Source: Candidatus Panguiarchaeum symbiosum (lineage in GTDB: Archaea > Asgardarchaeota > Njordarchaeia > Njordarchaeales > Panguiarchaeaceae). From it: DNA of 64,000 nt. Under the pieces are notes generated by a model. It saw nothing but the letters and a program-made list of their open reading frames with translations. It was not told the origin of the DNA and ran no database searches. The stretch spans positions 1 through 64,000 of the forward strand of contig JANJXX010000003.1 of assembly GCA_024720975.1 (NCBI GenBank), in the 5' to 3' direction. Every line of letters starts with the position of its first letter. Position 1 is the first letter of the stretch. The translations under genes and the position numbers were made by a program. Positions 30,101 through 39,114 of the stretch are shown here, in pieces.

Positions 30101-32323
30101 CATATATTCTATTGTTGATGAGCCACTTTCTGCGGCGAAAATCACGGCATACTTGGCTCTTATCCAGTCTCCCGAGGACGCCGACATGCCAAGAATTCTT
30201 ATCGCCCATAAGATATAGTCTTCATCCGTTGACGGACCTTCGCCCTTGTTTCCCCAGTATAAGTCCCTGTATTGAAAGCTACCCACATTGACCTCAAGTG
30301 AAATGTTTACGAAGCCTACTGCTCGATTAAATGTGCCATGATATAATGCTATCCAGTTCCAGTTACCATTGCCTTCATAGTCTTCTGTTTCAGCGAATGG
30401 AGGTTCAAAATACAATTCCACTGTGATATCATCATTTGAACTCCCATCGTCAGGATCATAATAACTCCCGTCATAGTAGTGCACGAGAATAGCATAATAC
30501 CCGCCTGTTTGCGGGATTATGTTACGAGTTAGTGGTGGAGGAGCACCAGATGTGTCTCTTATCCACTCCGTACCATCCGGGAGGTATATATGGTAGTGAA
30601 CTTTTGCATATTCGAGATTCCACCATATCCTAATATCGTAGTCATCTCCTCCTGTTCGCGGCATGGGAAGAATGAATGCTACTAATTCATTGTCGGCGAA
30701 ATATCTTTTTGCCCAACCACCGACAGAGTATCCGACATTACCTTCCCTACTTGTATCTATTGTTCTCGGATAAGTTGGATAGTAGTTATAGTTACAATAT
30801 GCAGAATATCGGCTAGTGTATATGAATTGTTCACTAGTAAAACTACCAGTAAAAGTTGCAATTGTTTGTCCTGTACCTGTGTTGGTTACTGTCACAGTGA
30901 AGCTTGCTGATGCACCTTCGCTGCAGTAAGCCAGAACAACAATTATCCATCGCTCATTTTCAGTTGCTACGCATACTTCCTCCTCAGTATAATCTTGGGA
31001 TACGACGAACCCATCTAGCTTGTCCCATAGGCTATCATATCCTTCAATCAAGAAGCCCCTCTCTGAATATACAAATACATCTAAGTCTACGTAACCGGAC
31101 CATGTTAAGCGCACACGGTATTGTGTATTTTTCGTCAATACTGGGGTTATAAAAGCTCTCAGATTGTTAGTCAAATCTTCTCTGCCCCAATCAGGATTTT
31201 TTGCCGACTTAGTCCAGGGCAACCCTTCGCCTAAAATTACGGTGCTAGCTGGCGTTGCTACACGGTCATATACTACATCAGCAGCATCATCTTGGTCGAA
31301 TATATATGCTCCGATCCAATAATTGGCATTGGGAACGTCATTAGCTGTCCACTTAACATAAGCTTCGACAAGCCAACCGAAGGCCAGAAATCTATAAGTA
31401 AAGTTTGCTTTAGCAATAGTTGAACCACTTGTATCGTATATTGGTGCATTTATTACTTTGTATAATATAAATATAGGGCCGTTTTGTGTTTCCGTATCAA
31501 TAAATCTACTCTCCGGCTGGCTCGTGGCATTCGCATCTCCAAATGGGTTTGCAAGAGATGGATTACGGGATATGCCTATATCATTCATCGGTGATGTATA
31601 GAGGTTTAGGCTTGTTGATGCTTCCGTTATCTCAAGTATTCTACCACCGGTCCATACATACCTCGCTCCTATTTGTCTTCCAGGTGCTAAAACCGCCTTG
31701 GAGTAGCTCTGACCAGCTATTGTATATATGGGCTGTCCGGTACTTGGATCAGTTGATACTGATAGCATTACTTGAGTTGGAAATACTGGTCTACCAACAG
31801 GTTTGGTATCATAGTATATATAGTATTCAGCTGAGCTACCAGCGCCGACAGTCGCGAGGAATGTTATCGTCGCAGACATCATGTGTGTTTGATTGCCAGT
31901 ACTATTCCAAATTTGAAATACCACAATGCCTCCAGTTTTGTTGACTAATCTTATTCCCTGCCTGTTTGCACATGGGTTGAATTTTACGTAAACATCAACG
32001 GGCCAATTAATTCTAGAATATCCTGCAGGTTCAGTTACGGTTATGTTTATCCTGTAGTTATAGCTTATGTTATGCCACTCTCCGGGATAATGCTCTCCTC
32101 CAACGCCTTCTCTCATTTCTACGTTTGATAGCTCAACTTTCACAAAGTTAGACGCATTAACCGGCGTTAGGCTACAACCTCTTCCAGGGATTCTCTGAAT
32201 TCTGACTTCTTTTTTAGGACTGTCCAATTTTAAAGTGCTGCTAATCCTATGCTCGTATGTGAAAGCTATGACTTGCACTGCTAGTATATATATCAATAAC
32301 ACACATAAGAGTCTACTTCTCAA
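27185..32323 (-). CDS. Large membrane-anchored surface protein with tandem Ig-like repeats
   Basis: 1712 aa with N-terminal signal peptide, many N-x-S/T sequons, repeats beginning PRPT/PRKT/SVPT, C-terminal TM helix and basic tail. Confidence 0.8.
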   Translation of the reverse strand: MRSRLLCVLLIYILAVQVIAFTYEHRISSTLKLDSPKKEVRIQRIPGRGCSLTPVNASNFVKVELSNVEMREGVGGEHYPGEWHNISYNYRINITVTEPAGYSRINWPVDVYVKFNPCANRQGIRLVNKTGGIVVFQIWNSTGNQTHMMSATITFLATVGAGSSAEYYIYYDTKPVGRPVFPTQVMLSVSTDPSTGQPIYTIAGQSYSKAVLAPGRQIGARYVWTGGRILEITEASTSLNLYTSPMNDIGISRNPSLANPFGDANATSQPESRFIDTETQNGPIFILYKVINAPIYDTSGSTIAKANFTYRFLAFGWLVEAYVKWTANDVPNANYWIGAYIFDQDDAADVVYDRVATPASTVILGEGLPWTKSAKNPDWGREDLTNNLRAFITPVLTKNTQYRVRLTWSGYVDLDVFVYSERGFLIEGYDSLWDKLDGFVVSQDYTEEEVCVATENERWIIVVLAYCSEGASASFTVTVTNTGTGQTIATFTGSFTSEQFIYTSRYSAYCNYNYYPTYPRTIDTSREGNVGYSVGGWAKRYFADNELVAFILPMPRTGGDDYDIRIWWNLEYAKVHYHIYLPDGTEWIRDTSGAPPPLTRNIIPQTGGYYAILVHYYDGSYYDPDDGSSNDDITVELYFEPPFAETEDYEGNGNWNWIALYHGTFNRAVGFVNISLEVNVGSFQYRDLYWGNKGEGPSTDEDYILWAIRILGMSASSGDWIRAKYAVIFAAESGSSTIEYMALRLRAPLLISIAQTERFTLQVTYNVADGDNGPVVNAQVTLVNKTSEAIVSAGYTDWSGKVTFDVPRYDNYTLNITLSSANNIHSIVEDLDLSTIPYTTFSISSFYQFPHLVRVIIQCNDTEGRILQGALVRFNETIAYASTNLTGHLDVYIPRGIWNITVSYKFDFDSYNLTYTNKTPVKDIYGNNITMVRWALINVTQGQTWILIDLDATAPPPLRIELREGSYSYSLYWGGNIYTKVAIISEVNLVDAADNVTWKIVYAKNGTIVPGFGTLKMCKVSLGTYSINISTYGLPAGEMYYLVIDVNTTTVGGREYFIDAYGNKYQRPQPLLIAVMVQPRPTKIVVAALTSTIYWDEEFCVRLYFQDALNDSYLPDASVRILFSGPTSFEGMLVQQDNEYIFALSSFKYPTGAYMITITASKGNYSKSEYFITLVVNPRPTELFSQTYVETPWQMENYNLSIYYNDSRRRVLVSNAVTRFEIINPITQELLAEGSLVETDSKYMFSIPVHQLGVGEFTARIYFSKEYYEGRFLSIMIKINPRKTFATANATSIELIWGDTSYILLSYYDSETSPPQKIIGAIASYMVLPFGQDTPVRTGELEPYGSDYLLKLNFTHNMSTGNYRIIVTLFKENYKTQRLEISLTISSVPTYLIVPQKDIALEYGEYLNMSISYFCYKGGEVQAITDANATYIIYYGENVLYRGTLVFDSKVGSYVLKIDTVQILEMLSGVLGTDIQLPISIKIELYFLKQYHQEQKEIITLIIDKFSVEITVAKEPPQEITRIQFIDEHKITEIDVFVYHGNLPVDDAVVIANVSSIEAEMFRIYSATRIGAGVFRIVVDWGVFPPGYKWEVVIFVKSVKMYGREIPADKFVYDILKYVVAVDYLSGSTRIHIPGIGYIYIANMFLYPMLTILLVMFAYGSYKLISWWSLPWQVREVIKILKLIEKGIFKYKAPDRKEYIVELIRKELALKT
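28160..29100 (-). repeat. Tandem ~100-aa protein repeats within the surface protein
   Basis: Repeat starts QPRPTKIVV, NPRPTELFS, NPRKTFATA and SSVPTYLIV spaced about 300-320 nt apart; each continues with a Y-W-x-(D/E)-x-(Y/F)-x-L-x-(L/I)-Y-(F/Y)-x-D-like strand. Confidence 0.6.
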
Positions 32324-32658
32324 TAGAGAACACCAGCATTAGCAATTGATATATATAATGACATTACAAATTTTAGTATTAATGTATACGTTCGCTTACA
32401 TTTGAACGAAAATTGAGAAAACATACACGACTTCAAAATGCTTTATTGTGTTGGACTTAAAAGTAGGATTGCATGAACTTTTGGACACTTTAAATTGTTC
32501 TAGTATTGTATTCTGATCTAAGTCAGTTTAGTTGGTAAAATCTTGGCATCAACATATATTATTCGTATATATTTTGATTATGTTGATTATATAATTCCTC
32601 TTAGAAATCTTAGAAATGGTGCATTCAAGTATCGTCTTCATTAGGTCCTGGTTTCTGG

Positions 32659-33396
32659 TTGGTGAATCTATTGCAAGATAAGACTGAGCAGATACCAATG
32701 AAAGAGGTTAAGCCTCGCATGGTTACTATTTACTACATGGGGAAGGCTTACCAAGTTCCTGAAGGAATAACTATTATCAAAGCTCTGGAGTACATCGGTT
32801 ACAGGTTGGTGCGAGGTGTTGGATGCAGGAGTGGATTCTGTGGTGCTTGTACTACGTTCTATCGGAAGAAAAATGACTATAGACTGTATTCGGGTTTAGC
32901 TTGTCAGACTCCAGTCGAGGATGGCATGTACTTAACGCAACTACCCTTCATTCCGGCTGAGAGGAGAAGATATAGGATTGAGGACGCCAAGGCTGATTTT
33001 CATTTTGTGCTGTCTCTTTATCCTGAGATTGCTAGGTGTGTTGGATGCAATTCATGTACTAGGGTTTGTCCTCAAGAGATACAAGTTATGGATGCCGTTC
33101 AGGCGATACTCAGGGGTGATCTAGCAAAGGCTGCAAAAATGGTCTTTGATTGTATCTCTTGTGGGGCTTGTAGTATGAGGTGCCCTGCTGAGATTGTGCA
33201 TTACAATGTCTTCCAACTTGTTAGGAGGTTGTATGGTAAGTATATTGCTCCAAAGGCGAAGCATTTAGCAAGTAGGGTTGAGGAGATACAAAACAATTAT
33301 TACGAGGAACAATTTAAGAAGCTGTTCTCCATGAGTGTTAATGATTGGAAGGTTTTGGCGGAGAAGCTTCAGAAGAAGGAGAGTATAACCATATGA
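32659..33396 (+). CDS. Succinate dehydrogenase/fumarate reductase-type iron-sulfur subunit
   Basis: N-terminal [2Fe-2S] CRSGFCGACTTF...C, then CVGCNSCTRVCP and CISCGACSMRCP; followed 1 nt later by the flavoprotein gene. Confidence 0.85.
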   Translation: MVNLLQDKTEQIPMKEVKPRMVTIYYMGKAYQVPEGITIIKALEYIGYRLVRGVGCRSGFCGACTTFYRKKNDYRLYSGLACQTPVEDGMYLTQLPFIPAERRRYRIEDAKADFHFVLSLYPEIARCVGCNSCTRVCPQEIQVMDAVQAILRGDLAKAAKMVFDCISCGACSMRCPAEIVHYNVFQLVRRLYGKYIAPKAKHLASRVEEIQNNYYEEQFKKLFSMSVNDWKVLAEKLQKKESITI

Positions 33397-33397
33397 G

Positions 33398-35050
33398 GTG
33401 AAGAAAATGAAGCATCCGGGTTACCCGCCTGAATTTTGGGACTCAATAGAGAGAGTTGAAGAAACTCGCGATAAGAGGCTAAAAGAGAAATTTCCAAAGA
33501 TGTCGGTGACTGAAAGAGAGGATATTGTACGCAAATATCACCCAGATTACAAGGAGGGTACAAAGAGGCCTGTTCGCGTTGGAGCCTATAAGGGTCAGCT
33601 AGCACCTCATGAGGTCGCAGATTTGCTTGAGGCTCATGCCTTGATAAACCCAGATGACGTAGATTTAAGCAATGTAGACTATGACACTGACGTATTAGTT
33701 ATAGGCGGCGGTGGTGCTGGGGCATCTGCAGCATTGTGGGCTAATATAAGTGGTGTTCCGGCAGATCAAATCTTAATAGTCACAAAGCTAAGATTTGGAG
33801 ATTCAAACACGAAGGGAGCCCAGGGTGGTATACAAGCGGCTGATAGAGAGTATGACTCTCCCATATACCACTTCCTGGATGTACTATATGGAGGTCATTT
33901 TACGAATGATCCAGAACTCGTAAAAATTCTTGTCACTGAAGCACCACTAATAATAAAATTCCTAGAGGACTTAGGTGTTATGTTTGATAAAGAATCTAAC
34001 GGAGTAATGATCGAGGTTTCAGGTGGAGGATGTAGCAGAGACCGCATGCACTCCTGTGGTGATTACACAGGACTTGAAATAATGCGCGTATTAATGGACG
34101 AAGTTCTCAATAGAGGGATACCAGTCCTAGAATTTTCTCCTGCTGTTGAGCTCATAACTGATGACCGAGGGCAAGTAGCAGGAGCTGTTGTTATGAATCT
34201 TGAGACAGGAAGATACCACGTGGTACGTGCTAAAGCAACAATAATAGCAACTGGTGGCTTTGGAAGGCTACACATACAGGGCTTTCAAACATCTAATCAC
34301 TACGGAGCAACTATGGATGGCGTCGTTTTGGCTTACCGAGTTGGAGCTCAATTGAGAGATATGGATGCTGTTCAATATCATCCAACTGGTGCAGCGTGGC
34401 CTCCCCAACTCGCTGGTCAGCTAGTAACTGAAAAAGTGCGCTCGTTAGGTGCCCAGCTAGTAAATGTCAATGGCGAGCAATTCGTATACGAGCTAGAACC
34501 AAGGGATACTGTATCTGCTGCTATAATTCGCGAGTGTGAAGAGAGGAAGAGGGGCATAAAGACTATAGTGGGTTGGGGCGTTTGGCTGGATAGCCCGATG
34601 ATCGAGATAATACATGGTGAGGGAACTATAGAAAAATTCTTACCGGCGATGTTTAGGCAATTTAGGAGGTATGGGATTGACATAAGAAAGGAGCCAATAT
34701 TGACCTATCCAACACTCCACTATCAAAATGGAGGTATTCTGATAAACCAGTACACGCAGGTCCTAGACGCCGAAAGAAAACCAATACCTAATCTATTCGC
34801 TGCTGGTGAATGCACAGGTGGTGTACATGGAAAGAATAGGCTAATGGGCAATAGTCTACTAGAGATAACAGTATTTGGTCGTCGTGCAGGAAATTTTGCA
34901 GCTAAACATGTGAAGAATGTCTCCCTTGGTAAGCTAACATTAGATCATGTAACCAAATGGGAGAATATGCTCAAAGAAGCCAAGATAAGAAGCAGTAAGA
35001 AGGCACCAATAATTCTTCCGGACTATCGAGGAGACATGATATTTAGGTAA
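33398..35050 (+). CDS. Fumarate reductase/succinate dehydrogenase-type flavoprotein
   Basis: DTDVLVIGGGGAGASAALWA, SNTKGAQGGIQA, DAVQYHPTGAAWP, HYQNGGI, LFAAGECTGGVHGKNRLMGNSLLE. Confidence 0.88.
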   Translation: MKKMKHPGYPPEFWDSIERVEETRDKRLKEKFPKMSVTEREDIVRKYHPDYKEGTKRPVRVGAYKGQLAPHEVADLLEAHALINPDDVDLSNVDYDTDVLVIGGGGAGASAALWANISGVPADQILIVTKLRFGDSNTKGAQGGIQAADREYDSPIYHFLDVLYGGHFTNDPELVKILVTEAPLIIKFLEDLGVMFDKESNGVMIEVSGGGCSRDRMHSCGDYTGLEIMRVLMDEVLNRGIPVLEFSPAVELITDDRGQVAGAVVMNLETGRYHVVRAKATIIATGGFGRLHIQGFQTSNHYGATMDGVVLAYRVGAQLRDMDAVQYHPTGAAWPPQLAGQLVTEKVRSLGAQLVNVNGEQFVYELEPRDTVSAAIIRECEERKRGIKTIVGWGVWLDSPMIEIIHGEGTIEKFLPAMFRQFRRYGIDIRKEPILTYPTLHYQNGGILINQYTQVLDAERKPIPNLFAAGECTGGVHGKNRLMGNSLLEITVFGRRAGNFAAKHVKNVSLGKLTLDHVTKWENMLKEAKIRSSKKAPIILPDYRGDMIFR

Positions 35051-35179
35051 GCCACCTTTTTTATCTATCCCCAAGACCTAGCCTGCAGGGTAGCAGACTT
35101 TGAGAAAGCGAACTTCTTATAAGCAATTTAAACCAATAAATACCATTAACTTACTCAAGGAAGTTTACCATGATCTCTG

Positions 35180-36241
35180 GTGCGTGTATTGATAAAGAAA
35201 GCATTGCGAAGAATTTATAAAGACAAGCTTCGGCTCTTGATGGGAAGATTATCCGAAGAGTATAACATTTTCAGTCCAAAGCTTGTGGAGGGAAGGATTA
35301 TCTTTGACCGCATAGATGACGTCTCAGAGATCATTAATGAATATCACACAAGGCCGGTTCTGCCTGTGAAAAAGCTTTTTCTACCTCAGAGAGAGACTCT
35401 ATTCGAGTATGAGATAGTTGACAATGATGTTATCATCAGCGATAAACTAGATCTTGTTGCTAGAGAGAAAAGATGCATTTTTGGAGTTAGAGCTTGTGAT
35501 ATTGCAAGTCTCCAAATTTTAAGGAGATTCTTTAGCAGGGGGCCAGGCGATCCCTACGTTATTGGCAGACTTAGTAACTCCATGATAATTGGAATTATGT
35601 GCAATAGTGTCTTTCCGTCATGCTTCTGTCATTTCACCGACAGTGGACCCCTGCCAAAAGATGGATTTGATCTCTTTCTTGTTGACGTTGATGACTATTT
35701 CATCGCAATCATTGGAAGTGAGAGAGGGAATCAAATTGCTTCAAAGAACGAGGATATATTTCTTGATGCAAACAAGGACGATGCTCTGGCTATAGATAAT
35801 AAGGTTAAAGAAATTGTTTCGCTTATGAAATCACCACCAGTAGTTGATCAAATGGTTTTATATGACGCCTTCGTTAGGAGTTTCAATCTAGACTTCTGGG
35901 AGGACTATGCTAAAAAATGCCTCTCCTGTGGTAAATGTAACTTTAATTGCCCGACGTGCTATTGTTTTGATATCTTTGACGAAGTAGATCTTGACCTTCG
36001 GAAGGGAAGACGCGTTAGAGTGTGGGATTCATGCCACTTTCTAAGTTTCACTAGAGTAGCAAGTGGTGAAATTTTCAGAAGGAACCGGAGTTCAAGGTTA
36101 AAGCAGAGAGTCTATCACAAATTCGTATACTCAGTTAATGACATAGGTCTAATTTCATGCGTCGGTTGTGGGAGATGCTTCGAAGTATGTCCAGCATCTA
36201 TAGACCTACGAGACATTATTACGAAGGTCCTGTGTGGTTAG
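35180..36241 (+). CDS. hydB: Sulfhydrogenase beta subunit-like (AsrA/HydB-type FeS protein)
   Basis: IFGVRACDIASLQIL, CLSCGKCNFNCPTCYCFD, CVGCGRCFEVCPASIDLRDI; heads a HydBGDA-ordered cluster. Confidence 0.88.
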   Translation: MRVLIKKALRRIYKDKLRLLMGRLSEEYNIFSPKLVEGRIIFDRIDDVSEIINEYHTRPVLPVKKLFLPQRETLFEYEIVDNDVIISDKLDLVAREKRCIFGVRACDIASLQILRRFFSRGPGDPYVIGRLSNSMIIGIMCNSVFPSCFCHFTDSGPLPKDGFDLFLVDVDDYFIAIIGSERGNQIASKNEDIFLDANKDDALAIDNKVKEIVSLMKSPPVVDQMVLYDAFVRSFNLDFWEDYAKKCLSCGKCNFNCPTCYCFDIFDEVDLDLRKGRRVRVWDSCHFLSFTRVASGEIFRRNRSSRLKQRVYHKFVYSVNDIGLISCVGCGRCFEVCPASIDLRDIITKVLCG

Positions 36242-37076
36242 CATGAAGAACCCATATATTCCGACGAAAGCTATCATAACGCACATTCGAAATGAAACAC
36301 CTGACACAAAGACTTTCAGGATAAGAATTCTGGATCAAAACGAGTTTAGTTTCACTCCCGGTCAATTCATTCAACTCAGCGTCTTCGGCTTTGGTGAAGC
36401 GCCTTTCTCAATTGCTGGATCAACAAATGAGAAAGAGCTAGAAATTACTGTGAGGCGGATCGGAACAGTTACTGGAGCGTTATTCAGAAAAAATGTTGGT
36501 GATATCGTTGGAGTGAGGGGTCCTTTCGGTAAGGGCTGGCCCATTGGTTTAATGCTGAGGAGGAACATTCTCATAATAGCTGGTGGACTTGGATTAGCTC
36601 CACTCAGGTCACTGGTGCACTACATCATTCTAAACAGGGAGGAATTCGGCAAGGTTTACCTCCTTTATGGCGCTAGGACGCCAGCTGACCTTCTTTATAA
36701 AGACGAATTCAACACGTGGAGCAGGTATATAGATCTCCACTTAACTGTTGACAAGGGCGATAATTATTGGAAAGGAAGAGTTGGTCTTGTTACAATTCTA
36801 CTTGATGATGTAAGTGTCGATACCGAAGATACGATAGCACTGCAATGTGGACCTCCTATAATGATGCACTTTGTCTCGAAGAAATTAAAGAGCCTAGGAT
36901 TTCCTGATGAGAATATTTATCTGTCCCTAGAAAGGCTAATGAAGTGTGGCATGGGCTTTTGTGGTAGGTGTACCGTAAGCGGCAGATATGTTTGCATTGA
37001 GGGCCCAGTCTTCTGCTACGCCGACATTAAGAGCTTTATAGAGGCGATTCCGGAAGCAGGTGTTGAGCATGCATAA
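36234..37076 (+). CDS. hydG: Sulfhydrogenase gamma subunit-like FAD/NAD(P)-binding protein
   Basis: FNR-type fold: FTPGQFIQLSVFGFGEAPFSI, LIIAGGLGLAPLRSLV, C-terminal [2Fe-2S] MKCGMGFCGRCTVSGRYVCIEGPVF. Confidence 0.88.
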   Translation: MVSMKNPYIPTKAIITHIRNETPDTKTFRIRILDQNEFSFTPGQFIQLSVFGFGEAPFSIAGSTNEKELEITVRRIGTVTGALFRKNVGDIVGVRGPFGKGWPIGLMLRRNILIIAGGLGLAPLRSLVHYIILNREEFGKVYLLYGARTPADLLYKDEFNTWSRYIDLHLTVDKGDNYWKGRVGLVTILLDDVSVDTEDTIALQCGPPIMMHFVSKKLKSLGFPDENIYLSLERLMKCGMGFCGRCTVSGRYVCIEGPVFCYADIKSFIEAIPEAGVEHA

Positions 37077-37764
37077 ATTAAAAGTCGGAATTTACTCACT
37101 ATCATCCTGTGAAGGTTGCATCGTCCAAATTCTAAACCTGGAGGAGAGGTTACTAGAGGTCTTAAACCACGTCGATTTAGTCGAATGCAGAGTCCTTGGG
37201 CTGAAGCATGATGACGAAGTTGATGTAGCTTTCGTCGAGGGATTTGTTAGCAGTGATGAAGAAGCAACCAAAATCAAGGAGATAAGGGGGAGAAGCAGGA
37301 TCCTTATAGCCTTAGGCGACTGCGCTTATTCAGGCATGAGATTCGTCGCGAAAGATTTCGGAACCTCCACTATTAGAGCTGATCCTATAAACATGTACGT
37401 TAACGTTGACTACCACCTGCGAGGCTGCCCGATAGATTCCGAAGAATTCCTATCTTTGATCAGTGACTTAATTCACGGCAAAAAATTTAAGGAGAGCAGT
37501 AAGACTGTTTGTTCAGAATGTATCCTACTCGAAAATAAATGCTTGTTGGATAAGGGATTTTTGTGCTTAGGACCCATAACTAGAGGAGGATGTAATGCTA
37601 TCTGCATTGCAAATAATAAGGGATGTTTCGGTTGTAGGGGTTTAGGTGATGATGTCAATATTAGCGCTTTTATAGAGAGTCTTAAGAGTAAAGGCATAAG
37701 CATACCAAGTTACTTGCTAGGCCTACTAAAGGGTCCCGGTTATGGGAGTAGTCAGAATAGTTGA
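37060..37764 (+). CDS. hydD: Sulfhydrogenase delta subunit-like ([NiFe] hydrogenase small subunit)
   Basis: SSCEGCIVQILNLEE, ALGDCAYSG, RGCPID, CLGPITRGGCNAICIANNKGCFGCRG. Confidence 0.9.
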   Translation: MLSMHKLKVGIYSLSSCEGCIVQILNLEERLLEVLNHVDLVECRVLGLKHDDEVDVAFVEGFVSSDEEATKIKEIRGRSRILIALGDCAYSGMRFVAKDFGTSTIRADPINMYVNVDYHLRGCPIDSEEFLSLISDLIHGKKFKESSKTVCSECILLENKCLLDKGFLCLGPITRGGCNAICIANNKGCFGCRGLGDDVNISAFIESLKSKGISIPSYLLGLLKGPGYGSSQNS

Positions 37765-39037
37765 GCTACCTAGAATTGAAGGACACCTAGATGTGGAAAT
37801 TGAGATTTTAGGAGAGGACATCAGAGTTAGAGCCATGGCAAGAGAGGGGATTAGGATTTATGATATGATTTTGAGGGGAAGAGAGTACTCAGAGGTTCCA
37901 GACATAGTCTCACGAATGTGCGGTGTTTGCAGCGTCATTCATAGAGTAACCTCTGTAATGGCCATTGAGTCAGCACTCGGTATAACTCCCTCAGATGACA
38001 TTCTGGCACTGAGAGAGCTCGCTACAATTGGTGGGCATGTTCAGAGTCATCTCATTCACCTGTTTTACTTCATCCTCCCGGACGTTCTAGGTATTGATAG
38101 TTTTATCCGTCTCATAGATAAGAACCCAGGCTTGATCAAGAAAGTTATGCGCATTAAGGGTCTTGCGAATAGCATTATTGAGGCTCTTAGTGGCAGAGCT
38201 GTTCATCCCATTACAACAGTTAATGCAGAGACGAGTTTTTTACCAAGTAGGGATAAAGTCTACAGAATTCTGGACGAGTTAAAAGCCACCAAGAATATTA
38301 CTCTTGATATTTCCAAAATTTTCTTAGAAGCTGAATTTCCGGATATTCCTAAAGAGGAGAATTTTGTTTCACTTGCTAGTAGAGACTCCATCAATCTTTT
38401 AACGGGCAAAATATCAACTACTAGTGGAGTAATGGAGCCCCAGGCATTTTTGGAAAGGATCAATGCTATAGTTGAAGAATACTCAACAGCTCCTCATTTC
38501 TTGTTCGATGGAAAAGCATACATGGTGGGCTCTCTTTCTCGACTAAATAACAATTATCCATTGCTTAACGGGAGTGCTAGAGACCTTGCAAAGGAGTTCA
38601 ACTTAACTTTCCCTTCAAATTCTATATTCATGAATAATAAGGCCCAGGCCCTTGAAATTGTATATTTCCTTGAGAGAGCAGAGGAAATACTCGGGAGACT
38701 CCTTGAGAAAGATGAGTTGAAGTTGCAATCTGAGAAAAAACATGGCAACAACTTTGGTCTAGCAGCTACTGAGGCTCCTAGAGGACTTCTGATACACACA
38801 TATCAGCTAGAGAATGGAAAGATAATCTCTGCAAATATAATTACACCCACAGCCCAAAATCTTAAAAACATTGAGAAGAATGCTAGCGAGTACGTTAGAG
38901 CACTTCTCAACAACAACTTTGACCTAGGCGAAATTAGGAAACAGATCGAATTTTTAGTCAGGAGCTATGATCCCTGCATCTCTTGCGCCGCTAGGTTCAG
39001 AAAATCCAACAATCTGGGAAAAAAATTATATAAATAA
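37742..39037 (+). CDS. hydA: Sulfhydrogenase alpha subunit-like ([NiFe] hydrogenase large subunit)
   Basis: L1 RMCGVCSVIHRVTS and L2 YDPCISCAAR with a 13-residue C-terminal tail (FRKSNNLGKKLYK). Confidence 0.9.
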   Translation: MGVVRIVELPRIEGHLDVEIEILGEDIRVRAMAREGIRIYDMILRGREYSEVPDIVSRMCGVCSVIHRVTSVMAIESALGITPSDDILALRELATIGGHVQSHLIHLFYFILPDVLGIDSFIRLIDKNPGLIKKVMRIKGLANSIIEALSGRAVHPITTVNAETSFLPSRDKVYRILDELKATKNITLDISKIFLEAEFPDIPKEENFVSLASRDSINLLTGKISTTSGVMEPQAFLERINAIVEEYSTAPHFLFDGKAYMVGSLSRLNNNYPLLNGSARDLAKEFNLTFPSNSIFMNNKAQALEIVYFLERAEEILGRLLEKDELKLQSEKKHGNNFGLAATEAPRGLLIHTYQLENGKIISANIITPTAQNLKNIEKNASEYVRALLNNNFDLGEIRKQIEFLVRSYDPCISCAARFRKSNNLGKKLYK

Positions 39038-39090
39038 GCATTGTTTCAATAATTATTTTTATAGTAGCCATTTTGTTGTGATGCTTAAAG

Positions 39091-39106
39091 ATCGGGCAAA
39101 CCCGAT
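39091..39106 (+). promoter_or_regulatory. Perfect 6-bp hairpin abutting a ribosome-binding-like site
   Basis: ATCGGG-CAAA-CCCGAT followed immediately by GAGG and then ATG at 39115. Confidence 0.4.
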
Positions 39107-39114
39107 GAGGCCCC

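Noticed and set aside
31543-31944. 133-aa plus-strand ORF inside the surface-protein gene
   Set aside because: Antisense to a long convincing ORF, no recognisable motif.
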